Of a stretch of DNA of 64,000 nucleotides, positions 1-10,331 are shown in pieces (the stretch's first letter is position 1; every line of letters starts with the position of its first letter). Made by a program: the position numbers and the translations under genes. Source of the DNA: Alphaproteobacteria bacterium (lineage in GTDB: Bacteria; Pseudomonadota; Alphaproteobacteria; Micropepsales; Micropepsaceae); assembly GCA_025361185.1 (NCBI GenBank), contig JANYAR010000175.1, positions 30,502 to 94,501 on the forward strand, written 5' to 3'. The notes beneath the pieces were generated by a model, which did not search any database, was not told where the DNA came from, and worked only from the letters and a program-made list of their open reading frames with translations.

Positions 1-2
1 TG

Positions 3-533
3 CAGCTCAAATCGGCCAACAATCTTGGCGTCACCGAGGAGCATTATCTGAAGGTCGTATCGTCCAAGACCGCCGCCCTGTTCGCAGCGGCGGCGGAATC
101 GGGCGCGCTGCTGTCGGGACGGAGCGACGAATTTGTCTGCGGCCTGCGCGCCTATGGCGAAAATCTCGGCATCGCCTTCCAGCTGGTGGACGACGCGCTG
201 GATTATTCCGGCCGCCAGGCGCTGATGGGCAAGACCGTGGGCGATGACTTCCGCGAAGCCAAGATGACCCTGCCCTTGATCCTGGCGCACGCCCGCGCGG
301 CTGAGGGCGATCTGCCTTTCTGGAAAAGGGTGATCGAGACCGGCAACCAGACCGAACGCGACCTAGACCGCGCCATCACCCTGATCGAGCAGACCGGGGC
401 GATGCAGGAGACCATGGCGCGGGCGCGGGCCTATGCCGATGTCGCCAAGGCGGCCTTGAAAGTGATGCCCGACAGCGACATCAAGCGGGCGCTGGCAGAT
501 ATTGCCGATTTCTGCGTCGAACGGGCTTACTAG
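3..533 (+). CDS. ispB: Polyprenyl (octaprenyl-type) diphosphate synthase, C-terminal part; 5' truncated by window edge
   Basis: Open frame from the window edge; QLKSANNLGVTEEHYLKVVSSKTAALFAAAAESGALL...GIAFQLVDDALDYSGRQALMGKTVGDDFREAKMTLPLILA contains the second Asp-rich DDALDY motif and the KT/DDFREAK region of trans-prenyltransferases. Confidence 0.88.
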   Translation, partial: QLKSANNLGVTEEHYLKVVSSKTAALFAAAAESGALLSGRSDEFVCGLRAYGENLGIAFQLVDDALDYSGRQALMGKTVGDDFREAKMTLPLILAHARAAEGDLPFWKRVIETGNQTERDLDRAITLIEQTGAMQETMARARAYADVAKAALKVMPDSDIKRALADIADFCVERAY

Positions 534-1438
534 CCGCATTCCGCCGTAAAGGTCGGCGCGATCCACCAGCCCGGCGCGGCCTTGCGCAACTCCTGCGCCG
601 CGCGCACGCAAGCCCCGCTGTCGGTGAAAACGCCAAAACAGGTGGCGCCGCTCCCTGACATCCGCACCAAAAGCGCGCCCTGCTGCGCCGCCAGCGCGCC
701 CAGCACCTCGCCGATCACCGGCTGCAGGCCCCTGGCCGGCGCGCTCAGATCGTTGCGGGTGGCTTGCAAAAAAACAATCAGTTCGGCCATGTCGCGGAAG
801 CCTCCGGTCGGCAACGCCATCTCCACCCCAGTGCGGCTTTGCAAGGCTGCGAAAACATCCCTAGTGGGCACGGCCACACAAGGATTGACCAGCAACATCG
901 GGATGCGCGGCAGCGAGGGTACCGCACGTAGCACTTCGCCCCGGCCTTCCATGAAACAGGGTTTGGAAAGAACACAGGCCGGAATATCCGATCCCAGCCC
1001 CGCCGCGATGTCGCGTAAGGCGGCATCGTCTTTTTGCACATTCCACAGACGCTTGAGGCCGCGCAGAGCGGCGGCGGCGTCCGCCGAACCGCCGCCGATG
1101 CCCGATGCCACCGGCAAATTCTTGGTCAGTGCCAGCCTTGCGCCGCCGTTGCCGCCCTGTTCGCATAAGGCGCGCGCCGCCCGTAGAACCAGATTGTCCG
1201 CCTCTGCTGCCAGCCCGCCGGCGAAAGGCCCGCCGATTGTCAAAGACAAATCGGCGGCTGCGTCCAGTGTCAGGACGTCACTCAATTGCGTGAACACCGC
1301 CAGGCTTTGCACGGGATGAAATCCGTCCGCACGCTTGTCACCGACATGCAGGAACAGATTGATTTTCGCAGGCGCGGATTCTTTTATGGTCGCACGCCCG
1401 GACGGCACAGCGCTCCGCACTTCCTCGCTATCGCTCAC
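530..1438 (-). CDS. ispE: 4-diphosphocytidyl-2-C-methyl-D-erythritol kinase
   Basis: ESAPAKINLFLHVGDKRADGFHPVQS and LPVASGIGGGSADAAAALRGL are GHMP-kinase/IspE signatures. Confidence 0.95.
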   Translation of the reverse strand: MSDSEEVRSAVPSGRATIKESAPAKINLFLHVGDKRADGFHPVQSLAVFTQLSDVLTLDAAADLSLTIGGPFAGGLAAEADNLVLRAARALCEQGGNGGARLALTKNLPVASGIGGGSADAAAALRGLKRLWNVQKDDAALRDIAAGLGSDIPACVLSKPCFMEGRGEVLRAVPSLPRIPMLLVNPCVAVPTRDVFAALQSRTGVEMALPTGGFRDMAELIVFLQATRNDLSAPARGLQPVIGEVLGALAAQQGALLVRMSGSGATCFGVFTDSGACVRAAQELRKAAPGWWIAPTFTAECG

Positions 1439-1481
1439 AACTGCTCCGCGCTGTTCCTGGTCGCTGCTCCGCAGTGATCAC

Positions 1482-3170
1482 TTAAGCAGGCTTTTCACTC
1501 AGGCCGGCCTTGAGTTTGCGCTCGATCTCCGACTTGTCGGTATCGCCGTCACTGAAGGCGAGCGCGTGGTTCCACTGAAAGCGCGCCTCGATACGCCGGC
1601 CCGAACGCCACAACGCATCTCCCAGATGATCGTTGATGGTGGGATCACCCGGCACCAGCAGCACCGCCGCCTCCAGCGTCTTGGCGGCGTCGTCGTAACG
1701 GCCCAGCCGGTAATAGGCCCAGCCCACGCTGTCGACGATATAGCCGTCATAGGGCCGCAGGTTCCGCGCCTTCTCCAGCATACCCAGCGCCTCGGGAATG
1801 TTGCGGCCGCGGTCCACCCAGCTGTATCCCAGATAATTCAACAGTTCGGGCTGATCCGGCGACAGTTTGAGAGCCGCCTGGATATCGGCTTCGGAATCGT
1901 CCAGCCGCTTGAGCTTTTCCTTGGCCATGGCGCGGGCATAGAGCATCGGCCAATCGCGTTTGGAAGGATTGGATATCGCCTTTTCCGCCCGGTCATAGGC
2001 ATCCACGCTTTCGGCGAATTTGTTGGAGGCGCGGTAGGTGTCGCCCAGGGCAACCCAGCTTTCGCTGTCCATGGGCTGTGCGGTGACCAGAGACTTAAGG
2101 TTGGCTATGGCACTGTCATTGTTGCCCAACCGCTGCTGGTCCAGCGCCGCCTGCACCTGCGCCATGCGATAATAGGGCGAGGACGGGTCGATGCCGCGAT
2201 AAATCCCGATGGCGGTGTCGAACTTGCGCAGGGATTCAAAACGATCGGCCAGCAGGATCTGCGCCAATCCCAGGTCGGGGCGCAGATACAGCGCCATGCG
2301 CAGATAGAGAATGGAAACATCGGCGCTCTGGCCGTCGGTCAGGGACGCCGCGATGCCAAACAGCGCTTCGGCCGCGCCATCGGCGGGATTGCGGACCAGA
2401 CTGTCCGGCTTTTCGCCCGCCGCGATACGCGCCAGGCCTGGAATGGTGACACTGGCCAGCCCGCCATCGCCGACATGCGCGCGATAGAGCGCGGCGGCAT
2501 CCTGGGCGCGGCCACTGCGTTCCAGGAAACGGCCATAGGCTTCCAAGGCCCGCGGCGAAGGCGTGGCGGACGTCAGGGCTTTCTTGTAGCCGGTCTCGGC
2601 GGCGGCGGCGTTGCCCAGATAATCCTGCAGCAACGCGGCATGGAACACCGCCATGCTCTCGGCACCGTTCTGTTCCAGCAGGGACTGGAGGTCCTTCTGC
2701 ATTCCCGCTTCGTCATGCTGGGCCGCCGCGGCCCAGGCATCGAACAAGGACAGAGTGAGAACCGTGAAAGCGCCCTTGGACGACAGCGACAATTGCTTGC
2801 GGACGTCGGCATAGTCCTTGTGCTTGAAACTGACCACCGCTAGCGCCAGCCGCGCCGAACGCTCATCGGGAGCGGCTGCGACCGTGGCCTGGGCATATTT
2901 GGCCGCGGCGTCGAAATCACCCGAGGTGATCGCATAGAAGAAAGACAAGGTCAGCAGCGACGGATTGGCGGGATCGTTGGCCAGGGCCTGGCCGTAATAG
3001 CGCGCCGCCTGCGGCAGATCATGTTCGCCGGCGGCAAACCGCGCCGACAGATAGGTGGAAAAAGCCGTCGCATCCGCATCGGACTGCGAATGAAGAGAGG
3101 CGTTCGGCTGCCCCGCGCAAGCGGTCAGCAACAGCAGGGGCAATACTATCAGAGGAACAGAGCGACGCAT
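1482..3170 (-). CDS. TPR-repeat lipoprotein
   Basis: MRRSVPLIVLPLLLLTACAG lipobox start at 3170 with AGGAG upstream; multiple TPR-like helices. The upstream in-frame extension in the ORF track is unlikely. Confidence 0.85.
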   Translation of the reverse strand: MRRSVPLIVLPLLLLTACAGQPNASLHSQSDADATAFSTYLSARFAAGEHDLPQAARYYGQALANDPANPSLLTLSFFYAITSGDFDAAAKYAQATVAAAPDERSARLALAVVSFKHKDYADVRKQLSLSSKGAFTVLTLSLFDAWAAAAQHDEAGMQKDLQSLLEQNGAESMAVFHAALLQDYLGNAAAAETGYKKALTSATPSPRALEAYGRFLERSGRAQDAAALYRAHVGDGGLASVTIPGLARIAAGEKPDSLVRNPADGAAEALFGIAASLTDGQSADVSILYLRMALYLRPDLGLAQILLADRFESLRKFDTAIGIYRGIDPSSPYYRMAQVQAALDQQRLGNNDSAIANLKSLVTAQPMDSESWVALGDTYRASNKFAESVDAYDRAEKAISNPSKRDWPMLYARAMAKEKLKRLDDSEADIQAALKLSPDQPELLNYLGYSWVDRGRNIPEALGMLEKARNLRPYDGYIVDSVGWAYYRLGRYDDAAKTLEAAVLLVPGDPTINDHLGDALWRSGRRIEARFQWNHALAFSDGDTDKSEIERKLKAGLSEKPA

Positions 3171-3177
3171 TATTCTC

Positions 3178-4833
3178 CTACATATTGGTGTAATTGGGTC
3201 CACCGCCGCCTTCGGGCGTGACCCAGGTGATGTTCTGCGACGGATCCTTGATGTCACAGGTTTTACAATGCACGCAATTCTGGGCGTTGATCTGAAAGCG
3301 CGAGCCCTCCTCGATCACTTCATAGACGCCCGCCGGACAGTAACGCTGCGCCGGCTCCGCATATTCGGGCAAATTGACCGAAATGGGAATGGCCGGATCG
3401 CGCAATACCAGATGCACCGGCTGGTCTTCCTCATGATTGGTGCCGGAAAGAAACACACTGGAGGCCCGGTCGAAGGTTAATTGCCCGTCAGGCCTGGGAT
3501 AAGGGATTTTGGGACTGTCCGCGGCCTTTCTCAGACTGGCAAAATCGGCTTTGCCATGGCCCAGGGTTCCAAACAGGGAAAAGCCCAGCAGCTGGTTGGT
3601 CCACAGATCCAGGCCGATGAAGGGCAGCGCGAGCAGGCTGCCCAACCGGGACCAGAGCGGCTTGGCATTGCGGACCAGATGGAGATCCTTGGCCACCCAG
3701 CTCTTGGCATAGGCGGCGTCATAGTCAGACAGTGTGTCATTCGCCCGTCCCGCTTTCAGCGCGCGCGCCACCGTTTCCGCCGCCAGCATCCCGGTCTTCA
3801 TCGCATTGTGGCTGCCCTTGATGCGCGGCAAATTCACAAACCCCGCCGCGCAGCCGATCAGCGCGCCGCCCGGAAAGGACAGCCTGGGCACCGATTGCGC
3901 GCCGCCCTCGGTGATGGCGCGCGCGCCATAGCCGATGCGTTTGCCCCCGGTCAGGATTTTGGCGATGGCCGGATGGGTCTTGGCGCGCTGGAATTCTCCG
4001 AACGGATCCAGCCAGGGATTTTTGTAGTTCAGATGCACGACAAACCCGACGGAACACAGATTGTCGCCCCAGTGATACATAAAAAGGCCGCCGCCGGTCT
4101 CATTGTCCAGCGGCCAGCCCATGCCATGCAGCACAAGGCCCTTTGCGTGCTGGGCTGCCGGCAGTTCCCAAAGTTCCTTGAGGCCGATGCCGAATTTTTG
4201 CGGCTCGCGCCCGTCCTGAAGCCCGAACCTGGCGATCAACTGTTTGGACAGTGAACCGCGCACGCCTTCCGCGAACAAGGTGTACTTGCCGCGCAGTTCC
4301 ATGCCCGGCGTATAGCTGTCCTTGCGATGGCCGTCCCTGGCCACACCCAGATCGCCGGTGATCACACCCTGCACAACATCGTTTTCAACAATGAGATCAT
4401 GCCCGGCAAAGCCGGGATAGATTTCCACGCCCAGGCTTTCGGCCTGCTGGCCCAGCCATTTGCACAGGTTTGACAGGCTGACGATGTAATTGCCCTTGTT
4501 GCTCATCAGCGGCGGGAACAGGAAATGCGGCACTGTGATCACACCGCTTTTGGTGAATAAGCAGAAGCGGTCCTGCGTCACTTCGGTTTTGAGGGGCGCC
4601 CCCTTCTCCTTCCAGTCGGGGATCAGTTCGTTCAACGCCCGAGGATCGATCACCGCGCCCGACAGGATATGCGCCCCGATCTCGGAGCCCTTTTCCAGCA
4701 CGCAGACGCTGATTTCGGCGCTGATCTCGGAGGAAAGCTGCTTGAGCCGGATGGCAGCCGCCAGCCCAGCCGGACCGCCGCCGACAATGACGACGTCATA
4801 GGCCATGCTTTCCCTGGTTTGCGCTTCCGCCAT
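3178..4833 (-). CDS. Electron transfer flavoprotein-ubiquinone oxidoreductase
   Basis: FAD-binding VVIVGGGPAGLAAAIRLKQL; C-terminal 4Fe-4S cysteines in RYCPAGVYEV...NAQNCVHCKTCDIKDPSQNITWVTPEGGGGPNYTNM typical of ETF-QO. Confidence 0.96.
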   Translation of the reverse strand: MAEAQTRESMAYDVVIVGGGPAGLAAAIRLKQLSSEISAEISVCVLEKGSEIGAHILSGAVIDPRALNELIPDWKEKGAPLKTEVTQDRFCLFTKSGVITVPHFLFPPLMSNKGNYIVSLSNLCKWLGQQAESLGVEIYPGFAGHDLIVENDVVQGVITGDLGVARDGHRKDSYTPGMELRGKYTLFAEGVRGSLSKQLIARFGLQDGREPQKFGIGLKELWELPAAQHAKGLVLHGMGWPLDNETGGGLFMYHWGDNLCSVGFVVHLNYKNPWLDPFGEFQRAKTHPAIAKILTGGKRIGYGARAITEGGAQSVPRLSFPGGALIGCAAGFVNLPRIKGSHNAMKTGMLAAETVARALKAGRANDTLSDYDAAYAKSWVAKDLHLVRNAKPLWSRLGSLLALPFIGLDLWTNQLLGFSLFGTLGHGKADFASLRKAADSPKIPYPRPDGQLTFDRASSVFLSGTNHEEDQPVHLVLRDPAIPISVNLPEYAEPAQRYCPAGVYEVIEEGSRFQINAQNCVHCKTCDIKDPSQNITWVTPEGGGGPNYTNM

Positions 4834-4900
4834 GAATCGCCTTGTTGTTGGCTTCTTTTCTAACTGGCCTGATGCCATCCCGAAAGCCTAGGATCAGGCC

Positions 4901-5710
4901 GTGAGCGACACGCTATCTACCCTGAACTGGCTGGTGGAAGCCGGCGCCGACGAGGCGATGGCCGAGCAGCCGGTCGACCGGCTTGCGGCCAAGGCGCCAT
5001 CGCCCGCCCGTGCGCCCACGGCATTGGCTGCTTCGCCGATCAGGGCCCAGGCGCGGGCGGAAATTCCCGTCAGCGGCGACATGATCGGCAACGCCCAGGC
5101 GCTGGCCGCCGCCGCCACAAGCCTGGCGGAACTTCAGGCGGCGCTGGAAGCCTTCGACGGCTGCGCCCTGAAACGCACCGCCACCAACACGGTGTTTGCC
5201 GACGGCGTGGCGGCAGGGCGTGTCTTGTTCATCGGCGAAGCGCCGGGGCGCGATGAAGACCGCATCGGCAAGCCTTTCGTCGGCCGCGCCGGGCAATTGC
5301 TCGACAAGATGCTGGCCAGCATCGGGCTGGACCGCAAGACCAACGCCTATATCACCAATGTCATCAACTGGCGCCCGCCCGACAACCGCGATCCCACGCC
5401 CGAGGAAGCAGCCGCCTGCCTGCCCTTCCTGCGCCGCCATATTGAGTTGGCCAATCCCGCTGTGATCATTCTTCTGGGTGCGGTGGCGGCGCGCCATGTG
5501 GTGGGTGTCTCGGACGGGATCATGAAACTGCGGGGCCGCTGGCTGGAATATCGCGTGGGCGAGCATATGGTGCCCCTGATGCCGACCTTGCATCCGGCCT
5601 ATCTGCTGCGCCAGCCCGCACACAAAAAACTGGCCTGGCGCGACCTGCAGGCGGTGCGTGATAAAATGCATGCAATCGGGTTGCCCGATACTACGACGCA
5701 GTCTAACTAG
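4901..5710 (+). CDS. Type-4 uracil-DNA glycosylase (UdgA-like)
   Basis: VLFIGEAPGRDEDRIGKPFVGRAGQLLDKML and NVINWRPPDNRDPTPEE, family-4 UDG motifs; GTG start. Confidence 0.94.
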   Translation: MSDTLSTLNWLVEAGADEAMAEQPVDRLAAKAPSPARAPTALAASPIRAQARAEIPVSGDMIGNAQALAAAATSLAELQAALEAFDGCALKRTATNTVFADGVAAGRVLFIGEAPGRDEDRIGKPFVGRAGQLLDKMLASIGLDRKTNAYITNVINWRPPDNRDPTPEEAAACLPFLRRHIELANPAVIILLGAVAARHVVGVSDGIMKLRGRWLEYRVGEHMVPLMPTLHPAYLLRQPAHKKLAWRDLQAVRDKMHAIGLPDTTTQSN

Positions 5711-5749
5711 ACTCTTCTGCTTCGAAGGACCTTCATCATTCGCGCGCGC

Positions 5750-7510
5750 TTGATTTTTGCTTTCCTGTTGTTCGCCGTCACGGCGGCGCGGGCGGAGCCT
5801 GCCGTGCCCCTGCCGGAAAATTCCATTCCCGCGGCCGCTGCCGCCCCCCAGATACTCAGCGCCGATGACGCAGCGCTCTACCGGCAGATCATGGCGGCGG
5901 AGCGCAATGGTGAAATCGCCCGCGCCAAGACCCTGCTGGCCAAGCTCAGCGACAAATCCCTGGAAGGTTATGCTGACGCCCAGCGGTTCCTGTCGGCCTC
6001 GCCCAGGCACATAACCGTCGCGCCGCTGGTGGAATGGCTGCACCAGTATCGCGACCTGGCCGTCGCCGAGCGCATCTATCGCCTGGCGGTGGCACATTCG
6101 ACCAAAAAAGTCCGCCGCCATCGCAAGACCGTGATCGTGGCGGTGGTGACCAATATCCCGGTTCCCAGCGGGGTGGGCCGGCGCACCGGCGGCTATGAAG
6201 ACCTGGAACTGCCCGAGCCCTGGCCGTCATCGGAAAGCGCGCGCCGGGCGATGCCGGGAATCCTGGCCGCCATCAAGGCGGGCCAGCCCGACCAGGCGCT
6301 GGCGATCATGCAATCCGTGCAAGCCGGGCCCGCCGACCTTGCCGTGATGGCGCACCGCATCGCCGCATCCTATCGCGCCGAAAGCCGCGACGCCGATGCT
6401 TATAAACTTGCCATCTCCGTATCCGACCCTGATGCCTTAAGGGGCGTGCCGCAATTGATGTGGGATGTGGGCTTTGCCGCCTATCGCTTGGGCGACTGGG
6501 TCAATGCGGAAAGCTGGCTGGAGAAACTGGCCGAAACCGTATCGGCGCAGAACAGCCTGCGCGCCCAAGGCGCGTTCTGGGCGGCGCGCGCCCATATGCA
6601 GTCGGGCGATCCGCAAAAGGTTGTGACCCTGCTGAATTTCGCGGCCGGCAAGCAGCCCAGCTTTTATGGGCAGATCTCCGAACGCATGCTGGGCATAGAC
6701 ACGCAGACCGGCTTTGCCGATGCCATTCTCAACCAGGGTGACTTTCACGACCTGATGGCGGCGCCTGCCGCGCACCGCGCCGTGGCGCTGTGGCAGATCG
6801 GCGAAAAGGAATTCGTCGGGCCCGAGCTCAACCGCGCCTTCGTGGACAATAGTGAAAGACTGGACCCCGCCATGTCGGCGCTGGGGCGCGCCATCGGCGT
6901 GCCCAATATCGAACTGCGCGCCGCCGAGGCCAGCGCCGCGCGCGGCATCATGCTGACCGGCCTGTTTCCGGTGCCGCCCTACAATCCCGATGGCGGCTAC
7001 AGGATAGACAATTCGCTGGTGCTGGCCTTTGCCCGCATCGAAAGCCGCTTCCAGACCCAGGCCGTCTCACCGGTCGGCGCGCGCGGGCTGATGCAGGTGA
7101 TGCCGGCCACCGCCGCCAAGCTGGGGGTGAGCAATCCTGACACTTTGTACGAACCGGGCACTTCGCTGGCGGTGGGCCAGCGCTATATCGAACAGCTGCT
7201 GAACCGGCTGGACGGCAATCTGCTGGAGCTGGGCGGCGCCTATAATGCGGGGCCGATGGCGGTGGACCGCTGGCGCATCACCAAGGCGGGCGGCAACGAT
7301 CCGCTGCTGTTCGTGGAAAGCATTCCGGTGGCGGAGACGCGCTCCTATGTGAAGCGGCTGATGCTGTATCACTGGCTCTATCGCCGCCGGTTCGGACAGG
7401 ATGCCAAGAGCCTGGAGGAAACCGCCAGCGGCCAATGGCCGACCTACCGGCCCGGCGCGTCGGTGCAGTCGGCCGATGCCTATGGCCTGAAGATCAACAC
7501 CCAGAATTAG
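5750..7510 (+). CDS. Lytic murein transglycosylase (Slt-like)
   Basis: C-terminal SLT domain: ARIESRFQTQAVSPVGARGLMQVMPATAAKLGV...GAYNAGP; TTG start proposed. Confidence 0.92.
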   Translation: MIFAFLLFAVTAARAEPAVPLPENSIPAAAAAPQILSADDAALYRQIMAAERNGEIARAKTLLAKLSDKSLEGYADAQRFLSASPRHITVAPLVEWLHQYRDLAVAERIYRLAVAHSTKKVRRHRKTVIVAVVTNIPVPSGVGRRTGGYEDLELPEPWPSSESARRAMPGILAAIKAGQPDQALAIMQSVQAGPADLAVMAHRIAASYRAESRDADAYKLAISVSDPDALRGVPQLMWDVGFAAYRLGDWVNAESWLEKLAETVSAQNSLRAQGAFWAARAHMQSGDPQKVVTLLNFAAGKQPSFYGQISERMLGIDTQTGFADAILNQGDFHDLMAAPAAHRAVALWQIGEKEFVGPELNRAFVDNSERLDPAMSALGRAIGVPNIELRAAEASAARGIMLTGLFPVPPYNPDGGYRIDNSLVLAFARIESRFQTQAVSPVGARGLMQVMPATAAKLGVSNPDTLYEPGTSLAVGQRYIEQLLNRLDGNLLELGGAYNAGPMAVDRWRITKAGGNDPLLFVESIPVAETRSYVKRLMLYHWLYRRRFGQDAKSLEETASGQWPTYRPGASVQSADAYGLKINTQN

Positions 7511-8021
7511 CGGTGACGCGGCCTGAATTTCGTTTCGTATCGAAGCGCATGATGGTTCTTGCATTGCCCAGGTAAGTGACCTCTTCAACGTCCGTCCAGC
7601 CACGTTTTCTGTAATAGTCCGGCAGAGTCCCGGAGGTGAACAGGAATAATTGGTTGTATCCCAAACCATCGACGTAAGAGATGGCGGCGTTCAGCAGCTT
7701 GGTGCCGATCCCCTTGGCGCGGTGGCTCTCGGGCACGAAGAGTTGACCCAGCCACGGCGTAAACTGCGGACGCACAGTCATTTCGTTCATCAGCAAATTC
7801 ACTGAGCCGAGGACGGTCGTGTGGGTCATGGCCACCAAGACTCTCGGGAGCGTCAGACTGTGCGCGGCCTGCTCCAGGAAAGCTTCGTAGTGTGCCGGGG
7901 ATTCATAGCCTGTAAGCGGTCCCCAATAGTCATACTGATCCGCCGCCATTTGCACGCGCCAAGGCGATGTGGGGTCAAGCGGGTGAATGGATAAGCAATC
8001 ATCCGCCGCGGGCTCCGTCAC
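7494..8021 (-). CDS. GNAT family N-acetyltransferase
   Basis: QLFVPESHRAKGIGTKLLNAAISYV acetyl-CoA loop; proposed GTG start at 8021 overlaps the stop of the upstream gene (alternative ATG at 8054). Confidence 0.8.
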   Translation of the reverse strand: MTEPAADDCLSIHPLDPTSPWRVQMAADQYDYWGPLTGYESPAHYEAFLEQAAHSLTLPRVLVAMTHTTVLGSVNLLMNEMTVRPQFTPWLGQLFVPESHRAKGIGTKLLNAAISYVDGLGYNQLFLFTSGTLPDYYRKRGWTDVEEVTYLGNARTIMRFDTKRNSGRVTANSGC

Positions 8022-8374
8022 ACGCGCCCCATCGTGTGGATCGGCGCAAAGCAACCATAGATGAGGCGCTTGGCATCGAAGGGAATTTCCCCGGAAACCT
8101 CGAAGCGCGCGTCTTCGTGCATCTTTGCCTCGGCCGCATCCAGGCTCGCCTTGTCAGGCCACACTTGCCAGGTGAAGACAATCTTCTCCCCGTCCTTGGC
8201 GTTGACGGCGCGGCGGAAGTCGGTCTGTTTTCCATCGGGGACATTGTCCTCCCAGGACTCCACGATTTCCAGACAGCCATATTCCTTGAACAGCTTCGCC
8301 CCGTTCTGCGCCCATCTGCGATAGGCGTCCCTCTTTTCCGCAGGGACAGGGATTACGAAACCGGCGATGTACAC
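8018..8374 (-). CDS. DUF1428 family protein
   Basis: GTG start: VYIAGFVIPVPAEKRDAYRRWAQNGAKLFKEYGCLEIVESWEDNVPDGKQTDFRRAV...FTWQVWPDKA typical of DUF1428. Confidence 0.85.
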   Translation of the reverse strand: MYIAGFVIPVPAEKRDAYRRWAQNGAKLFKEYGCLEIVESWEDNVPDGKQTDFRRAVNAKDGEKIVFTWQVWPDKASLDAAEAKMHEDARFEVSGEIPFDAKRLIYGCFAPIHTMGRV

Positions 8375-8435
8375 GGGTCTGCTCCTCGCGATTGCATGGC
8401 CGGGCTCGCAAGCCGGAACTGAGACACTGCCAAAG

Positions 8436-9095
8436 TTAGAGCCTTGCGAGCACACCGGACGGCACGCGCAACGCATGCAGCAACAGCAGCGCCAGTCCGC
8501 GCCAGGCGCTCATGGGCGGGCGGGCGATATTGACGGCGCGGGCGCGCAAGCCCACCAGCCGCCGCCGCCCGATGCGGCGCACCAGGTCGGCATCTTCCAT
8601 ATCGGCCAAGGCGCGATAGCCGCCGATCTTCTGATAGAGCCGCTTGGGGATCAAAAGCCCCTGGTCGCCGTAAGGCAGCGCGAAGAGAGAGGTGCGCAAA
8701 TTGGCTTTGAGCTCGGCGCGGCGGGCCTCGCCGCCGAAATCCTCCAGCGCGAAACGGAACACCGCCGCGCGCGGCCGTTCCATCACCGCTTGGCTGATGA
8801 AGGATTCTGCTTCCACTTCCCAGCCCGGCTCCAGCGCCGTCTGCGGATGCAGGAACAACAGCCAATCGCTCTTGGCGGCGGCGGCGCCCTGGGCCAGCTG
8901 CAGACCACGGCCCTTGCGGGCATGAACGACATGGGCCCCCGCCGCATCGGCGATGGCGAGCGTGGCGTCGGTGGACCCGGCATCGCAGACGATCACGTCC
9001 CGCACCACGCCGCGTACCGCCGCCGTGATCAGGCTGTCGAAACAGCGCGGCAGCAAGCGCTCGGAATTGACCGTTGGGATGACGACCGAAATCAT
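8436..9095 (-). CDS. Glycosyltransferase family 2 (TIGR04283-like)
   Basis: MISVVIPTVNSERLLPRCFDSL...VIVCDAGSTDATLAIADAAGAHVV...GRGLQLAQGAAAAKSDWLLFLHPQT. Confidence 0.85.
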   Translation of the reverse strand: MISVVIPTVNSERLLPRCFDSLITAAVRGVVRDVIVCDAGSTDATLAIADAAGAHVVHARKGRGLQLAQGAAAAKSDWLLFLHPQTALEPGWEVEAESFISQAVMERPRAAVFRFALEDFGGEARRAELKANLRTSLFALPYGDQGLLIPKRLYQKIGGYRALADMEDADLVRRIGRRRLVGLRARAVNIARPPMSAWRGLALLLLHALRVPSGVLARL

Positions 9096-9254
9096 GACAC
9101 CATCATGACGTGGAGCGGGCCTGGGTGCAAAAACTTTGCGGCGGGGCGGTTACCGGGCCGCACACCCCCTAGCCGCCTTGATTAAACAACAGTAACATTG
9201 TTGCTGCAAAAATAAGCGGCGAAATGGCCGCAATCCAAAAACGAGGGGAACGCC

Positions 9255-10307
9255 ATGAGGACGTCATTGAACATGCTTGCCGTGCTGTTGCTGGGATCGC
9301 TGCCGGCCTATGCCCAGGGCAGCGCCCAACAGGCTGGGCAGGCCGCAGCGGCAGGACGCGCGGCGCAACTGGCCATCGAGGCCGGATCACCCAAGCTCGC
9401 GGTGACGGAAGAAATCCTTCCCTTGCGCATTCCCGGCCACACCTTGGGCGAAACCGAAGGCGTGACAAGGAACAAGGCGGGCCATCTGTTCGTCTATTCG
9501 CGCACCGGCTGGGGCGGCTCCTCGCGCGGCGGCACGGCGGCGCGGCTGTTCGAGTTCGACCAGACCAACAAATACGTCAAGGAATGGCTGCCCGATTCCT
9601 ATGGCGCGTCCTTTGCCCATGCCGTGCGCGCCGACGCACAGGGAAATATCTGGGTGGTGGATGAAGGTTCCAACACGGTGCAGAAGGTCGATCCCACCGG
9701 CATGGTGAAGATGGTCCTGGGCCGCAAGCCGGAGTCGATCGACTGGTGGGAAGAGTTTGTCGAACGCGGCGGCAAGGACACCAACATTCACCCCGACGGC
9801 AACATGGGCACCTTCAACCGCCCGACCGATGTGGCGTGGGACGCCGACGGCAACATCTTTGTCTCCGACGGCTACGTCAATTCGCGGGTGGTGAAGATCT
9901 CCAGGGATGGCGTGTGGCAGAAGTCGTTTGGCACTTACGGCACCGGCGACGGCCAGATGAAAATTCCGCATGGCATCGCGGTCCATGACGAGCGGGTCTA
10001 TGTCGCGGACCGCAACAACAGCCGCATTCAGGTGTTCGACCTCAATCTCAATTTCCAGAAATACATTACGGGCGTGGGCCAGCCCTGGAGCGTCCAGGTC
10101 ACGCCGAAATACATCTATAGCGGCGACGGCACCGGCAAGATCTACCGGCTCGACCATGACGGCAAGCTGCTGGGCTGGGCCCAGACCAGCCTGGGCCAGG
10201 GCCAGACCGGCTGCCTGATCCATTCGCTGCATGCCGAAGGCGACAATGTGCTCTACAAGGGCGCCTGCTCGTTGTGGAACGTGGAGAAGATTACTTTCAA
10301 AGAGTAG
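9255..10307 (+). CDS. Secreted NHL-repeat six-bladed beta-propeller protein
   Basis: Signal peptide; repeated FNRPTDVAWDADGNIFVSDGYVNSRVVKIS / MKIPHGIAVHDERVYVADRNNSRIQVFD NHL repeats. Confidence 0.88.
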   Translation: MRTSLNMLAVLLLGSLPAYAQGSAQQAGQAAAAGRAAQLAIEAGSPKLAVTEEILPLRIPGHTLGETEGVTRNKAGHLFVYSRTGWGGSSRGGTAARLFEFDQTNKYVKEWLPDSYGASFAHAVRADAQGNIWVVDEGSNTVQKVDPTGMVKMVLGRKPESIDWWEEFVERGGKDTNIHPDGNMGTFNRPTDVAWDADGNIFVSDGYVNSRVVKISRDGVWQKSFGTYGTGDGQMKIPHGIAVHDERVYVADRNNSRIQVFDLNLNFQKYITGVGQPWSVQVTPKYIYSGDGTGKIYRLDHDGKLLGWAQTSLGQGQTGCLIHSLHAEGDNVLYKGACSLWNVEKITFKE

Positions 10308-10331
10308 TACGTCTCTCTCAACATCTATCCG

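Noticed and set aside
1335-2843. 502-aa plus-strand ORF
   Set aside because: Antisense of the TPR lipoprotein gene
9186-9206. AACAACAGTAACATTGTTGCT inverted repeat upstream of the NHL-repeat gene
   Set aside because: Only a 5-bp arm with a long spacer; too weak to call an operator
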